Of a stretch of 64,000 nucleotides of DNA, positions 33,416-45,884 are shown piece by piece. The notes under the pieces are model-generated. The model saw only the letters and a list, made by a program, of their open reading frames with translations, did not search any database and was not told where the DNA came from. Numbering within the stretch: the stretch's first letter is position 1; each line of letters opens with the position of its first letter. The stretch is from Thalassia testudinum (lineage: Eukaryota; Streptophyta; Magnoliopsida; Alismatales; Hydrocharitaceae). The stretch lies in NCBI GenBank assembly GCA_037157565.1, contig JAZHRO010000014.1, positions 99,789,501-99,853,500 on the forward strand, written 5' to 3'. The position numbers and the translations under genes were made by a program.

Positions 33416-34636
33416 GGCAACGGAATTTACTTTCGTGTTTTCTGTGCTTCTTTGCATTTACATATTACTAACCCTACTTATCTCTGATCTATTGTCTTGC
33501 AAGTACCCTAGCATGGAGATCCAAGTGCTGTAGACCAGAGTAAAGTGCAGGTAGAGTACTTTGTAAGTGTTCCCCCACATCCCCCCCACTAGTTTCATTT
33601 CACCACACTCATAACCAAGACCAAATCTACTTAAGTGCTTGCATAAACCCTAGGATAGACTTTGGTTGACTTGTTTGACACCTCCACTGATCTCACCCAC
33701 ACATTTTGTATAGAAAAAAAGCAAAAAGATACTTTCTATAGGACGAATCAATATACACACTTTATGCACCCACATTTGAGGTACATAGCCTAACTTGATT
33801 TTCATCTACTCAACCGCAATTTTGACCTGTGGAATCGATACACCAATTCAACACATAAAGGAGTCGAAATCATATTTGGTTAATGGCCTTTCTGTGTGCC
33901 TTAATTGGTTGTGCATTTGGGCCAATTGATTGAATTGTTTGGGCCGCACCACCTAATTTAAAAGAGATTCATTTTGTTGCTACCCCAAAGGATTCAATAT
34001 TTAGGTCAAGCCAGGCACTCCATATTTTCTTGATTTATAAAGGCAAAAACACTTGAACTCGTGCTTTCAAAACTTGGTTTGCCTTGAATACACCTAATAT
34101 TTGAATCCTAAAAGCTACTTAGCAAGATTCGAACCCTAAAACTCACCTCATCATTAATAATCTTGCTTGAAAACTTCTTAGTTGTGCACATTCACACATT
34201 CTCAAACAACTCATTAAGGGCACAACCCATTAAGGGCCCATCACATTCCAGAAGCACCATTATCCCAAGCCTAACTAAAAGTGATTAGACGTTGGCCCTA
34301 AGGACTGGTTCGCTCGTCGGGATGTAGATTGAGATTGTTCACGATTAACCTGCTTATACTAGTCAATCGGATGTCTATCTAAGGGAGTAGCATTAAATGA
34401 CCACGACTAGGGGGTACACTAGGAACCGGAGGTGCAAGTCAAAGGAAGAACCTTCTCCCCAGTCCCTTCTTCTAACTGGTTGGATTGCCTGGATATAAGT
34501 AGAGTAAATCATCCATAATCTTAGGATGGATTTTGAGAGTCAATAGAGCTTTAGGCTACCCAACCTAAGGATAGGTTTGTATTTTTGTGCTGCATGGCTC
34601 CTTCTCTTCCCCATCCTTTCGACTTCCTTCTAGTGT
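33416..34636 (+). other. B 5' leader
   Basis: Untranslated region. It shares words with the reverse-oriented leaders of N1 and N3 and with D's leader (63361 on): CTTGCAAGTACC, GGGCCAATTGATTGA, GTGTACCCCCTAGTC in variants. No gene is seen. Confidence 0.7.
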
Positions 34637-37600
34637 ATGCTTGGAAGGAGGTCATTGAACCTTAGATTGGAAGGACCTATAGACCATTCCCAGATGTGGA
34701 GGTTGAGCCATAGCCAAGTAGATCCCATGGTTGATCAACAACCACCTCCCCCACCCGCGAACCAGCAGGAGTTGATTCAGAGGCAGTTGGAAGAATTGCA
34801 GCAGATGCCACAATGGTTCCAACGAATGAATGGTCAGGGCACTCGACCCTTCATGGATTTCTATGATCCTTCAAAACTATGGGGAATGTCCCGACATCAT
34901 GATTTTGGCTGGAGACATCGAAATCAAGCCCCAAGTCTTAAGTTTGATTAAGCATTTCCATGGGCTTGGCTCGGTGGACCCATTCTAGAACTTGGAGGAA
35001 CTGACCACTTTGGTTCAGACCACTAAAGCAAGTAATGTGAACAACGAGCAAATGATCATGAGGCTCTTTCCCCACTCTCTCAGGGATAAGGCCGCACATT
35101 CGTACCGTACCATCGAAAGGCCGATAGAAACATGGGTTGATCTTAAGTCAGCTTTCCAAAAGAAATTCTTCCCTATTGGACGGACCAATGCCTTGTAACG
35201 GGCGATTACCACATTCACCCAGCGGCCGGGGGAACTGTTTCATGGTGCCTGGGAGTGATTCTAGGAACTTTTGAGGAAGCATCCACACCACGAGGTGCCG
35301 AAATGGCAACTCATGTAGATTTTCTTCCACGTGTTGGTTGACCAACTCCGTAATCAATTGGATGCCACCTGCAGAGGTAATTTCCTCAATAGGGATGCAG
35401 ATAGAGCATACGACCTATTTGAGGAAATGAGTGAGAACTCAATTAATCATTCCTCCATGGATGCATTCAACCGATCCCAACATCCCAGGTCAAATGCTAA
35501 TGAGATCCAGGATTCTCATTCATTTGACATGGAATTGATACGTAATAAGCTTGATAAGATGGACTTGGTTGCTAAAAGAATGGAAGAATTGATGTTTGGG
35601 AATTTAGGAAACACTTCTACACCCACTCAATCCCAGAATTCGAGATTTCATTCCTCACGAGTTCCCATTGGGCGAGAGTTCGTGAACCAACTTGAATCGG
35701 CTCAACCTATGAGCCAAGATTTCTCAGAACCTTATGGGTTCCAAATTGGGGCCTTTGATCCCAGCTTTTCTGATCCTTCCTTATCTCCATCCTCATCCTA
35801 TGAGGATGCATATGCGATGTAGGAGAATGCTAGGTCCAACCCATATTCCAATACTTATAACTCGGGTTGGAGGAACCACCCTAGCTTCTCCTAGAAAAGT
35901 CAAGAGCAATAGACCCAAACATGAATCAGCAACTATGCATCTCAAAGACCTTTGGGTCAAGGTCAAGTATACACCCAGTTGCCCCCGAGATCGGTTACTC
36001 AACCATCGTGGAATGTCCAACAATCTACATGGCAGGCTAATTTAAACCAGCAAATGGTTGAAATGCAAGGGTGCATGCTTCAGCTTATGCAACAAATGAA
36101 GACAACATTGCATAACTTGCAATCCAGGTTAATTGCTAACACCCGACAACCCAGATCTCTACCATCCCAACCCGTATCCAACCTGTGCAATGTGTAAAAT
36201 CAAGGCAATAGAGCCCAAGGGTACGGGAATCAAAGAGACCCACATGCACATGCTCAGGTGGTTGAGTAGGGTCCCTCCTCTTCTTCTTCCGGTTACATGA
36301 CCAATCAAGTCCCAACAGTCTTCACTAACCCCCCTCAAGACCCAAACCCATATGCCTCTGCAAACTCCATCACCTTGAGAAGTGGAAAGCAGTCCCAGAA
36401 CCTTGAATTACCTTCTAGAAGCCAAAACCCTAGGGAGCTTGAGAGAGGGAAGGAGGAAATTGAAGAACACAATAAGGCCTAGGGATCGAAAATTGAAAAT
36501 ACCACCCACATCCCGTTCCCTGAAGCCCTATTGAAAACTAAGAAGAAAACCTTAAATAGCAATGAGGAGCTCCTAAATTTATTCAAGAGCATAGAGATCA
36601 ATATTCCTCTCCTTGATGCTATTAAGCACATCTCGACTTATGCTAAATTTCTGAAAGAACTATGTACCCAAAAGCATAAGTCGGGAGAACCCACTCCGAG
36701 GAAGGTGATTCTCTCTGAGCAGGCAAGTTCTATCATCCTGCATCACCTTCCTCAAAAGAAGAAAGATCCTGGTGCCCCCTTAATTTCATGCATTATTGGG
36801 GAATACACTTTTGATAGGGCACTGTTGGATTTAGGTGCATCCATCAACCTAATCCCAACTTCTCTTAACGAGTGGTTTAGGTTAGGTGAACTTAGGCCAA
36901 CCTCAGTAATGCTACAATTAGCAGACTGCTCGATCACCACACCGAAGGGCATTATTGAGCATGTAATTGTTAAGGTCAAGGATTTCTATTTTCCTGTAGA
37001 CTTCCTGGTCCTTGACATGAATGTACCTAACGATTTGAGGAACACGCCCATCATTCTGGGGCACCCATTCCTAGATACCGCCAAGGTTGACATAAACTAT
37101 GAGAGAGGTAGTATGGAGATCGCCTTTGGGGACAAGAAGCTAACTCTTGATATTTTTAAGGCGATAAGAGGATTTGAGGATTGTGGATTCATTGAGGAGC
37201 TCGAGGATCATGATTTTGAGACTTGTATGATGATCAATGCAATCAAGGACTCCACCAGCTTTAGCAAACCCAACCCACAACCCTCCGTGGAAGACCTACC
37301 ACATCCCAAAGAGGCTGTTGATTTTGTTCATTCCCAGCCTCTTCCACTGGATCGTCCTAATGAATCTTCATCAGCATCCTCCCTACCTTCTAAACTAAAC
37401 CAACCTCAGCTTGAATTGAAACCATTGCCTAAAAATTTGAAATACGAGTTCTTAGGACCTGAGAACATGCTCCTTATGATTATTAGTGCTGATTTAACTA
37501 AGGAGCAAGAATTGAGGTTGATTAAGGTCCTTAAGAACAATAAGGAGGCAATTGGTTGGACCATCCATGACCTTAGGGTGATCGAGCTGTCTTATTGTAA

Positions 37601-37703
37601 TCATCGTATTTTCATGGAAGATGGATCCCTCCCTTCTCGTGAAATGCAAAGGAGACTAAACCCGAATATTGGAGAAGTGGTCAAGAAGGAGATAATCAAG
37701 TAG
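34637..37703 (+). pseudogene. gag-pr: B gag and protease
   Basis: It starts at ATG 34637 (MLGRRSLNLRLEGP), shifts frame near 34950, then reads in one frame from 34992 to 37703 with several stops. The capsid-like part has RLFPHSLRDKAAHSYRTIE and KSAFQKKFFPIGRTNAL. A Gln/Ser-rich tail and an acidic linker follow. The aspartic protease active site DLGAS lies at 36828-36842, with ILGHPFLDTAKV downstream. The stretch 36531-37703 is open for 390 codons, including the protease and the start of the RT. Several gag stops, e.g. in the segment 35199-35330, stand where CGA or CAG would be expected. Confidence 0.87.
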
Positions 37704-38940
37704 CTCGATGCTAGAATTATATACCCAATCTTGGATAGTCCGTGGGTAAGCCCTGTTTAGATTGTACCCAAGAAGGTGGAATAACCGTAACGACTAACGA
37801 GAAAGGGGAAACCTTCACCACTCGTTCAGCTTCTGCTTGGAGAGTCTATATTGACTATAGGAAGCTAAACACAGCCACCAAAAAGGATCACTTTCCCTTG
37901 CCATTCATCCATCAAATCCTAGAAAGGTTAGCTAGGTAGAAATACTTTTACTTCCTGGACGGTTATTCGGGATATATCCAAGTCCCTATCCATCTCAAAG
38001 ACCAAGAAAAGACAACTTTCTCCTGTCCCTATAGAACCTTTGCATTTCGTGGAATGCCGTTCGGGCTTTGCAATGCACTCGGGACTTTTCAAAGGTGCAC
38101 GTTGGCCATCTTTTTTGACATGGTGGGAGATTCACTTGAGGTGTTCATGGATGATTTCTCCATTTTGGAGATTCTTTTGAGTCCTGCATAGCTAACTTGG
38201 AATTGATCCTCCAGAGATGCATCAAGACACAGCTGGTCCTTAGCTGGGAAAGGAAGCATTTTATGACTCGGGAAGGCATTGTCCTGGGTCATGTGGTTTC
38301 TAATCGGGGTATTGAGGTTGATAAGGCAAAGGTGGGCTCTATCTCTAGACTTCCTTCACCCACATCCATGAAATAGGTTTGCTCTTTCCTTGGGCATGTG
38401 GGTTTTTATAGAAGATTCATCAAGGACTTCTTAAAAGTTTCTTGACCCCTGAGTAACCTTCTGGCCAAAGGCACGCCGTTCGAGTTTGATGAATCATGCT
38501 GTAAGGCATTTGATTTGTTAAAAATGGCAGTTACCTGTCCCCCGGTGTTGCAACCACCAGTTTGGACAACCCCATTTGAGATTATGGCATATGCATCTAA
38601 TTATGTCATAGGGGCTATCTTGGGTCACAAGATTGAGTAAAATCCCTCTGTGATTTACTCTGCTAGCAAGACTCTTGACAAGGCCTAAAGGAACTACACT
38701 GTTACTAAAAAAGAATTGCTAGCTGTAGTGTTCGCTTTGGAAAAATTAAGGGCTTATCTTTTATGTTCTCGTGTCATCATTTATACCGACCACTCGACCT
38801 TGAAACATCTCTTGGCCAAAAAGGATGCCAAGCCCCAGCTTATTCGCTCCAGCTGGGGCACAAAATGTGGTAGCGGATCGCCTCTCAAGAATCCTAATTG
38901 ATTCTCCTCATTCGAATATCCCTATTTTAGACACTTTTCC
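37704..38940 (+). pseudogene. rt-rh: B reverse transcriptase and RNase H
   Basis: Motifs are spread over three frames: WRVYIDYRKLNTATKKDHFP (37840-37900), the catalytic FMDDFS (about 38145-38162), LGHVVSN and RRFIKD-like thumb motifs, then RNase H with LLAVVFALEKLRAYLL (38713-38761) and [14 protein letters not shown] deletion of about 45 bp compared with A1 and N3 removes residues between KPQLI and AQNVV. Single-base losses occur near 37780 and 38166. It is non-functional. Confidence 0.85.
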
Positions 38941-39744
38941 ATATGAGACTATCCTTACAATCTCGAGTATCCGAAACCCCTGGTTTGTAGATATCGTCAA
39001 TTGTTTGGTCATTGGTCAGATCCCCTAGGATTGGACCAAACAACAATGGGACATACTTTTGTCTAAAGACAAATATTATTTTTGGGATGATCCCAAGCTG
39101 TACTGCATTGGCACAGACCAAATTATTCGTAGATGCATCCCGAAAATTGAGTTCCATAGTATACTTGAGTTCTGCGATACATCTATGTGTGGTGGACACT
39201 TTTTTGGGAAAAAGATGGCAGAAAAATTATTGCAATCTAGATTCTATTGGCCATCATTATTTAAGGATGCCTAGGAATTCTCAAAGTCATACACTCGATG
39301 CCAGACACTCAGGAACATGGCCAAGAGAGATATGATGCCCCTAAACCCAATACTTTCCATCAAAATTTTTGACATTTGGGGCATCAACTTCAAGGGACCT
39401 TTTCCTCCTTCATTTGGACACCAATATATTTTGGTTGCTATTGATTACATGTCCAAATGGATTGAGGCAATCTTGTGGTCATTGATTTTGTGAAGAAGAA
39501 TATCTTTAGTCGGTTCAAGATTCCTCGAGCGATTATCAATGATGGTGGCACACATTTCACTCATGCCCAGTTTCAGAATCTATTGGGGAAATACAGGGTG
39601 AATCATCGAATTTCCACACCCTTCCACCCTCATATGAATTGACAGGCTGAGGTCTCCAATCAGGAGATCAAAAACATTTTGCAGAAAATCGTAAGGCCTG
39701 ATAGGAAGGATTGGTCCCAAAAGCTATATGATGCTCTTTGGGCC
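38941..39744 (+). pseudogene. in: B integrase, N-terminal and core part
   Basis: The zinc-finger region reads EFCDTSMCGGHF and YTRCQTL, where N3 has CHASACGGHF and CSRCQAL, so one His and one Cys ligand are lost. The first catalytic aspartate is replaced in IWGINF (N3 has VWGIDF); the second is kept in INDGGTHF (about 39536-39560). The third acidic region is AEVSNQEI. The frame shifts near 39465. LTR C interrupts it at 39745 after LWA. Confidence 0.82.
39740..39744. repeat. Target-site duplication of LTR C, left (GGGCC)
   Basis: GGGCC precedes the LTR and recurs at 53626-53630. Joining the flanks there gives integrase sequence continuous with A1 (LWAYRT). Confidence 0.88.
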
Positions 39745-41646
39745 TAATAAACACCAGTTTATCATCATTCTTATGCATTAAAACAGACCTAGCTCTTAGG
39801 ATTTTGCTCTGCAAATGGGTTTTTGGGTTGCATTTAGGCATTAATTAGGTTAGGTATGCATTGCATTTTTTATTGTGTTTTTTACATGTTTTTGTGAGTG
39901 TTAGGGATAAGCAAATTGCCAAATCCCTAGAACCCTAGTACTTAGGAAGGCAATTGGTGAAGGAGAAACTCAAACCAGCTGGAACTCAACTTGATCGAGC
40001 TCACCATAGCTGGAATCCAACTCACTTGAACTAGGGTTAGCTCATCCTAGCTCCATTCAACTCATCTCAACTGAATGGCAGCTTAAGAGAGCTCATCTTA
40101 GCTCACCCTAGCTCAGGTCAACTCAAATCTAGCTCAACTTAGCAGAGTCTTGCTCATCACAACTCCCATTAGTTCACAAGGAGCTCTAGCAAGCTTGGCT
40201 GAGTTGACTGGAGTTCACCTCAGCTCAGGACCAGCTTGATCCAGCTCCACTCAACTACAGTCAGCTGAAGATGACTTCATTTCAGCTCAGGAAGCTCAAA
40301 TCCAGCTCTCTGGGACTCAGCTTAGCTTAACTCAGTTGAGCTAAGCTACCTCAGTTGCCTCAACCAACTTGATCCTCCTCGGGAGCACTAGACCTAGCTC
40401 ACCTCAGCTCCTTGTGGCAGAAGCTAGCTTACTTTAGCTTGGCTTAGCAGTTAGCAAAGAACTAGTAAGCTAAGCCAGCTAAAGTCGCTCCATGCCATCG
40501 TCTTCAGCAACTGCTAGTTCCATTTCTACTCCAGACTTCTTCTGTCCAGCTCCTCTCCTCAAACCATAGCTCCCATTTCCTATTCCTCTACTCCATTACT
40601 AGCTAAGCTAGCTTAGCTTAGCTATGCACCAGCTCCCTTGTCATTTACCACCTTAAACCCCACCTAACTAGCTCCACAAATTAACCCTAACCCTAAGTCC
40701 ACCTAGCTAGCCTAGTCCACCCCTAAGGTGGCACCAACCCTAGCCACGTTTTCACCCCTCACCTCCTTCCAAGAGACACCTATTTTGGCACCAACTAACC
40801 CTTCTAGAACCCCCTCCTTTTGGCGCCAAAATGACTTCCCATCTACACCCTACACCTACCCCTTCCAAGCCCTATCCACCCTACACCTCACCCTCCTTCT
40901 AGAAGCCTTCAAGTTGGCACAAACCCATCACACCCTTCCATGGTTGGTGCCACTTTTAGGTGTCCCTTGGCCAACCCTAACTACCCTCCTTAGCACCCCT
41001 TAGGTGGCACCACTTAACCCTAGCCTTAGGATTAACTTAACCACCCATAACCACCACCAAACTTCATCCTAGCCCTCCACCTATTCACACCAACCCTACC
41101 CCCATCCCACTCTATCAAAACCCATCACCTACCACCATTTTCCCCATCGTCCCTTTAGTATAATTCCACCCTACAGCCACCATATCCACGGACAAGGAAG
41201 AAGAAGAAGAGAAGAAGATTACTAGGGCATCCTACCCGCCCCCTTGGTGCCTTATTCCCCTTTTTCTTCTCCCTTATGCCACACCAAGGGGGAGGAGCAC
41301 TCCCCCACTAGGAGGATGGCCAGGCAAGGAGGAGTAAGGGTGGTGCACGCCCACCCTTGAAGGTGATCATTGAATGTGGTAGCTTCCACCTTGGAGGACA
41401 CCATCTTGGAGGACCATAGCATGGAAGGAGGTGCCCTTTTCAAGCTTAGGAGCCACTAAGCTTGGAGCAAAGAGCTTCCCCTCTCCACCATCTTCATCAT
41501 CAGGACCATTAGTTGTTATTTTATTTTTGTACCTTGATAGTTGTAGGACAAGCTTTCCTCTATTAGGGTTTTATGTAAAACATTTTTCGACCTAATTTTA
41601 AAGTTGCCTTAAATTTTTGTTGCACTTTTTATTGCATTACTTGCTT

Positions 41647-41651
41647 TATCT
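41647..41651. repeat. Target-site duplication of N3, left (TATCT)
   Basis: TATCT before the LTR start TGTTGAAGC; repeated at 53265-53269. Confidence 0.9.
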
Positions 41652-42305
41652 TGTTGAAGCTATGAGTTACTACACTAATGTATTTGGTTTTGAAAAACCT
41701 AGTGTCATAGTTTGAAAGCAAAGAACTCGTGTTCAACAAATAAAATTTATACTGGAATAGAAATCCTGGGTCAAACACAAGGAGGCTATGTTGATCTATA
41801 TTCGCAATTATATTTTTTTTGAGGTTTTGTTGAAAAGCGAAGCAACGTAATTACAATGAAGCAATATTAACAATCAAAATAAACGAGAGAGAGAGAGAGA
41901 GAAAACATGCACTCAATATTTCAAAATGTTTATACAATAAAACCAAAGAAAAATTACACTAGAAAGTGAGAAACCAGCTACACTAGAAAGTAGGAAAATT
42001 CTACTCTAGAAAGCTGTAAAGAAGAATTGGAGAGAGAAGTTGTCCTTCTCGACGATCACTTGGACGACGAGCCAGACGAGACGCCACCTGGACGAAGGAG
42101 GATGGAGCGGGAAGAAGGAGGTCAAGGTAGATGGAACGAGAAAGGGGCAGCACGCCGTCATCGTCGTGGGATCCGCTTCCAAAATGAGAGCGAAAATTTG
42201 ACTTTATCTCTCGAGGAGCATCCCGGGTGTGGGACAAGCTTCTCTTGAGCTTTGGAGAGGGAGAGAAGAGAAGGAAGGGATGCCAATTTCGTATGCAGGG
42301 GGTCT

Positions 42306-42314
42306 CCTTTTATA
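42306..42314 (-). promoter_or_regulatory. TATA box, N3 3' LTR
   Basis: TATAAAAGG on the minus strand, about 60 bp downstream of the 12-bp inverted repeat. The 5' LTR has the identical site at 52246-52254. Confidence 0.7.
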
Positions 42315-42371
42315 GTTGCAAGGAGTGAAGGCAATTTGGTCTTTTTAATTTGAAAATATTAAATAAGGGGT

Positions 42372-42401
42372 CTTTAGTGACGGATAAAACCGTCACTAAA
42401 G
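42372..42401 (-). promoter_or_regulatory. Perfect 12-bp inverted repeat CTTTAGTGACGG
   Basis: CTTTAGTGACGG (42372-42383) and CCGTCACTAAAG (42390-42401) with a 6-nt loop. It is the best-preserved copy of the motif found in the LTRs of N1, N3 and B. Confidence 0.75.
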
Positions 42402-42845
42402 CCCCAGTCGTGGGCGACATGTGCTGCCCGCTCACCTCCCGCACGTGAAACGCGTGCTCCATGTTCTTTAGATCTTAGCCATCCGATCTCATGATCAGAT
42501 GACTTAGCTTGCCCCTCATCACGCCTTCTCATCACGCGCTCACTACGTCAGATCCCGCATTACGCGTGGGTGTCTGATGTGGCGTGAGCACTATCGAGCG
42601 CACGCGACTACTCGATCACGATTGAGCGGTCAATCCCGCCCGCTCACCATGCCTTAGCAGCCACTCCTGAAGGTTCGAATGTGCACCTACGCTTCGTGTA
42701 AGCTCTCTCATCCAACTACGCTACGGGCGTGGATGGGTGAGTGCTTAACTTAAGCACAGGTGCGTTCCAACCGTTGGATCTTGATCCAACGGTGGGGAAA
42801 CGCTGATGCAGGGGCCTTCAACGGATGCGTGCGAAAGGTTAGGTA

Positions 42846-42877
42846 GCCAAGATGGAGCCACGTGGCGCCATCTTGGC
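42846..42877 (-). promoter_or_regulatory. G-box-centred palindrome, N3 3' LTR
   Basis: Outer arms GCCAAGATGG and CCATCTTGGC pair perfectly; the centre is GCCACGTGGC, itself a palindrome containing the G-box CACGTG. Only one base pair of 16 is mismatched. Plant bZIP and bHLH factors bind CACGTG in general; binding here is inference. Confidence 0.65.
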
Positions 42878-43325
42878 CGTCCATCTTCTGGATGATGTAG
42901 ATGGTGCCACGGTTGTCGAATTGAGTCAATTTTCATGCTATTAGGCTGCAATCATCGATCCGAATCTATCCATGTGGTCAGATTTGTCGTTTGAAGTGTA
43001 AATTCACACCCTCTTGTCCCTTGATCTTTTAGGGTTCCCTGGTCTCTATCTTATGCTACGGATGTCTGATTAGGACGATCTTGGAGTCATTGAATTCCAA
43101 TCATCGCCTTGATCAAATCTGTATGGCTGGATCTTCGATCCGAGGCCCCGATACAAATTTTCCCTATCCCTAAACATAGAAGGAGACAATTAACCTCCAT
43201 TTTATTCAAACTAATCTAATTGCAAGATGATGCATGCTATGTAATATTTATAGTATGCAATGCAATTCTATGCTTAAGAAAATGCATAAATAGACATCGT
43301 ATGTAGTGTAAACATGTTTACATCA

Positions 43326-44723
43326 CAACCCCATGCCTATCTTTTGCTAGTCCCTAGCAAAAACTATATTCTATTTATAAAAGAATCAGGTTGGATTATT
43401 TGGGCATAAGTTATTTTCAATCATTAAGAAAATGTTTACTTAGGATCTGAATTTTCAAAGACACAACAGTGCCCGGGTATCTACCAAAATGCAGACCACC
43501 TCAAGCCGTCGCCTTATTCAAAGAAAATTTTCCTTTTCTCTTTTTCTTCTTTTCTATCTTTTTTGGTTTTTGAGTTTTAGCATTTAAGAGTGGCTTTCTA
43601 TGGCCATTCAACTCACCCAAGATTTGATGAGAACCCTAAGTTCTAAGCATCTTTATTATGAATGTGATAGACTCATTGATCGGCAATTAAATTGGACTTC
43701 AGATTTCTACGCCTCTAGGTGACCTTAAAAAGAGAATTCTACCTATAGGTGTATCTTTACAACTGGTAGCTTTCTCCCTACTTTTATTTTTATGTGGTCA
43801 ACACAAGGGTGAATTCAGTGTATATCTCCCTGATTTATTCTACTTCTTCACTTCTTCCTAAGTGTTTTGGGAATTTTTAGTGCATTTATTGAGCTGGGTT
43901 CTAGACAACCGATCGATGAGCTATTACCACCGATAACTTGCCAGCCATACTCGTGCGACGAAGTGTGGTTTATTTCTTTTGTTTTTTTTTTTTCTTTTCT
44001 CCTTTTTTTCTTTTTTTTCTCTATTTTTTTTAAGTAGGTGGCTTCCCTAGTCTAAGATTTACCTAAAGGCAGCAAGAAGAGAATGGTCCAGTGATTGGGC
44101 TTTGGGCAACCTATCTATGGGCAGTGTTACCCATGATAACTTGCCAGCCATATCACCCTAGAAGGTTCATTAGCTACCCAATTTCCGCTAAAATCGCCGA
44201 ACAACGAGTCAGTGAAAAGAAAGTTTGTAGATGCTTAAAACTCAAAGTTCCCTCAAATCAGAGGGTGGATTGATAAGTCGTGTACTTATCACCCAAACTT
44301 ATTTGCTCCAATTATAATAGAATTAAGATGGTGAGGACTAGAAAAAAAATCCACATTTTAATAGATACACAGGTCGATTAAGTTCAAAGACCTGAAGGGT
44401 CTTTGTGTTCAGATCCTAGTGTAATATTTCCTAAGATGGAAAAGTCCTAATGTCCAACTATTGCTTCCTAATTCAATTTTTTTATATATATACATAAGAA
44501 GAGAAAAATAATTTACATGAATTTCATAAAGCTGACAAAATGATTCAAAAATGAATCCCCCCCCCATGCCTAGTTGATGCAATGTCCACATTGAGAAAGA
44601 GACATGAAAGAAAGGGTAGAGTATGAAAGATGTCACCTGAATATGAAGCTCGTGTCAGCTTTGTGTCATATGTACAACTGCTGAGTTTAATGCTGTCAGC
44701 TAGGCAAAGTCCAACCAAAGAAG
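43326..44723 (-). other. N3 3' noncoding tract with polypurine site
   Basis: Begins at the LTR with CAACCCCATGCCTATCTTTT (+ strand), whose complement is the polypurine primer. It carries T-rich runs near 43980-44030. No env-like frame is found between the pol stop and the LTR. Confidence 0.7.
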
Positions 44724-45884
44724 TCACAGAATGGCTAAAGCAACCATGTCTGAGATGGGTTCTGGAAAAGTACGGTCAATAACAGGCTTCAGACATTGAC
44801 CGTTGACTTTAAATGTGTTACCTATCTTTGGGTCAGAAATCTGAATGGCTCCATTTAGAAAATTTTGGTCAATTATGAATGGGCCATTCCATTTAGATCT
44901 AAGTTTAGAATCGAATAACTAGACCTTCTGGTTCGGCTCAAAGGTCTTACGGGAAATCAATTGATCATGTAGAGCTTTGGTCCAAGCCTTGTAGATCTTG
45001 GCATTCTTGTATGCATCATTTCTATGCTCTTCCAACTCAGATAGTTGGAGTTTCCTGGTCTTCCCAGCTAAATTTAGATCTAAATTGCATTGTTTGATCA
45101 CCTAGAATGCCCTGTGTTCAATCTCTGCGGGTAGATGGCATGCCTTTCCAAACACCAAATGAAATGGAGACATGCCAATGGGCGTTTATACATCGTGCGG
45201 TAGGCTAAAAGTGCGTCCTCAAGCTTTTGAGTCTAGTCCTTGCGATCAGGCCTAACCGTTTTCTGCAGAATGTTCTTGATCTCTCGATTGGAGATCTCGG
45301 CTTGTCCATTCGTCTAGGGATGGTAAGGTGTGGAAATTCGGTGATTAACCCCATATTTGGCCAACAAATTTCAAAATTGGGCATTAGTAAAATGAGTTCC
45401 ACCATCACTGATGATGGCCCTTGGAATCCTGAACCTACTGAAGATATTTTTCTTGACAAAATCGATGACCACCTTGTGGTCATTGGTTCGGGTGGGAATC
45501 ACCTCAACCCATTTGGATACATAATCAATAGCAACAAGAATGTACTGATGTCCAAATGAAGGGAGAAAGGGTCCCATGAAATCGATGCCCCAAACATCAA
45601 AAATTTCGACAGGAAGAATTGGGTTTAGGGGCATCATATCTCTCTTAGTTATGCTCTCAAGTGCTTGACATCGAGAACATGGCCTTAAGAAATCCTGGGC
45701 ATCCTTAAATAAAGATGGCCAATAGAAGCCAGATTGCAAGATTTTTGCAGTCATCTTTTTCCTAGAGAAATGTCCACCACACGCAGATGCATGGCAGAAC
45801 TCGAGTATACTGTTGAATTCATTCTTCGGTACACATCGACAAATAATCGGATCAGAGCCGATGCAGTATAGTTTAGGGTCCTCC
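44724..45884 (-). pseudogene. in: N3 integrase
   Basis: The HHCC zinc finger is complete (CHASACGGHFSRKK, then CSRCQAL). The core keeps the first two catalytic aspartates (VWGIDFMGPF, ISDGGTHF), and the third acidic region TNGQAEISNREIK follows. The C-terminal part has [20 protein letters not shown] and ends near EPISDMVALAIL with TGA at 44724-44726. Stops interrupt it, e.g. at 45371-45373, before TNGQ, and near 44919. The catalytic residues nevertheless remain readable, unlike in A1 and B. Integrase inserts the DNA copy into the chromosome. Confidence 0.85.

Larger units (their letters stand above)
41652..43325 (-). repeat. 3' LTR of N3
   Basis: 1674 bp, TGTTGAAGC to TTTACATCA on the + strand. 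It holds a perfect 12-bp inverted repeat (42372-42401), TATAAAAGG on the minus strand (42306-42314), and a 32-bp near-perfect palindrome round a G-box (42846-42877). Confidence 0.92.

Noticed and set aside
44091..44273. Possible env-like frame after N3 or A1 pol
   Set aside because: It is a 60-codon + strand frame, antisense to N3, without signal peptide or membrane segment; no env-like ORF was found in any element here.
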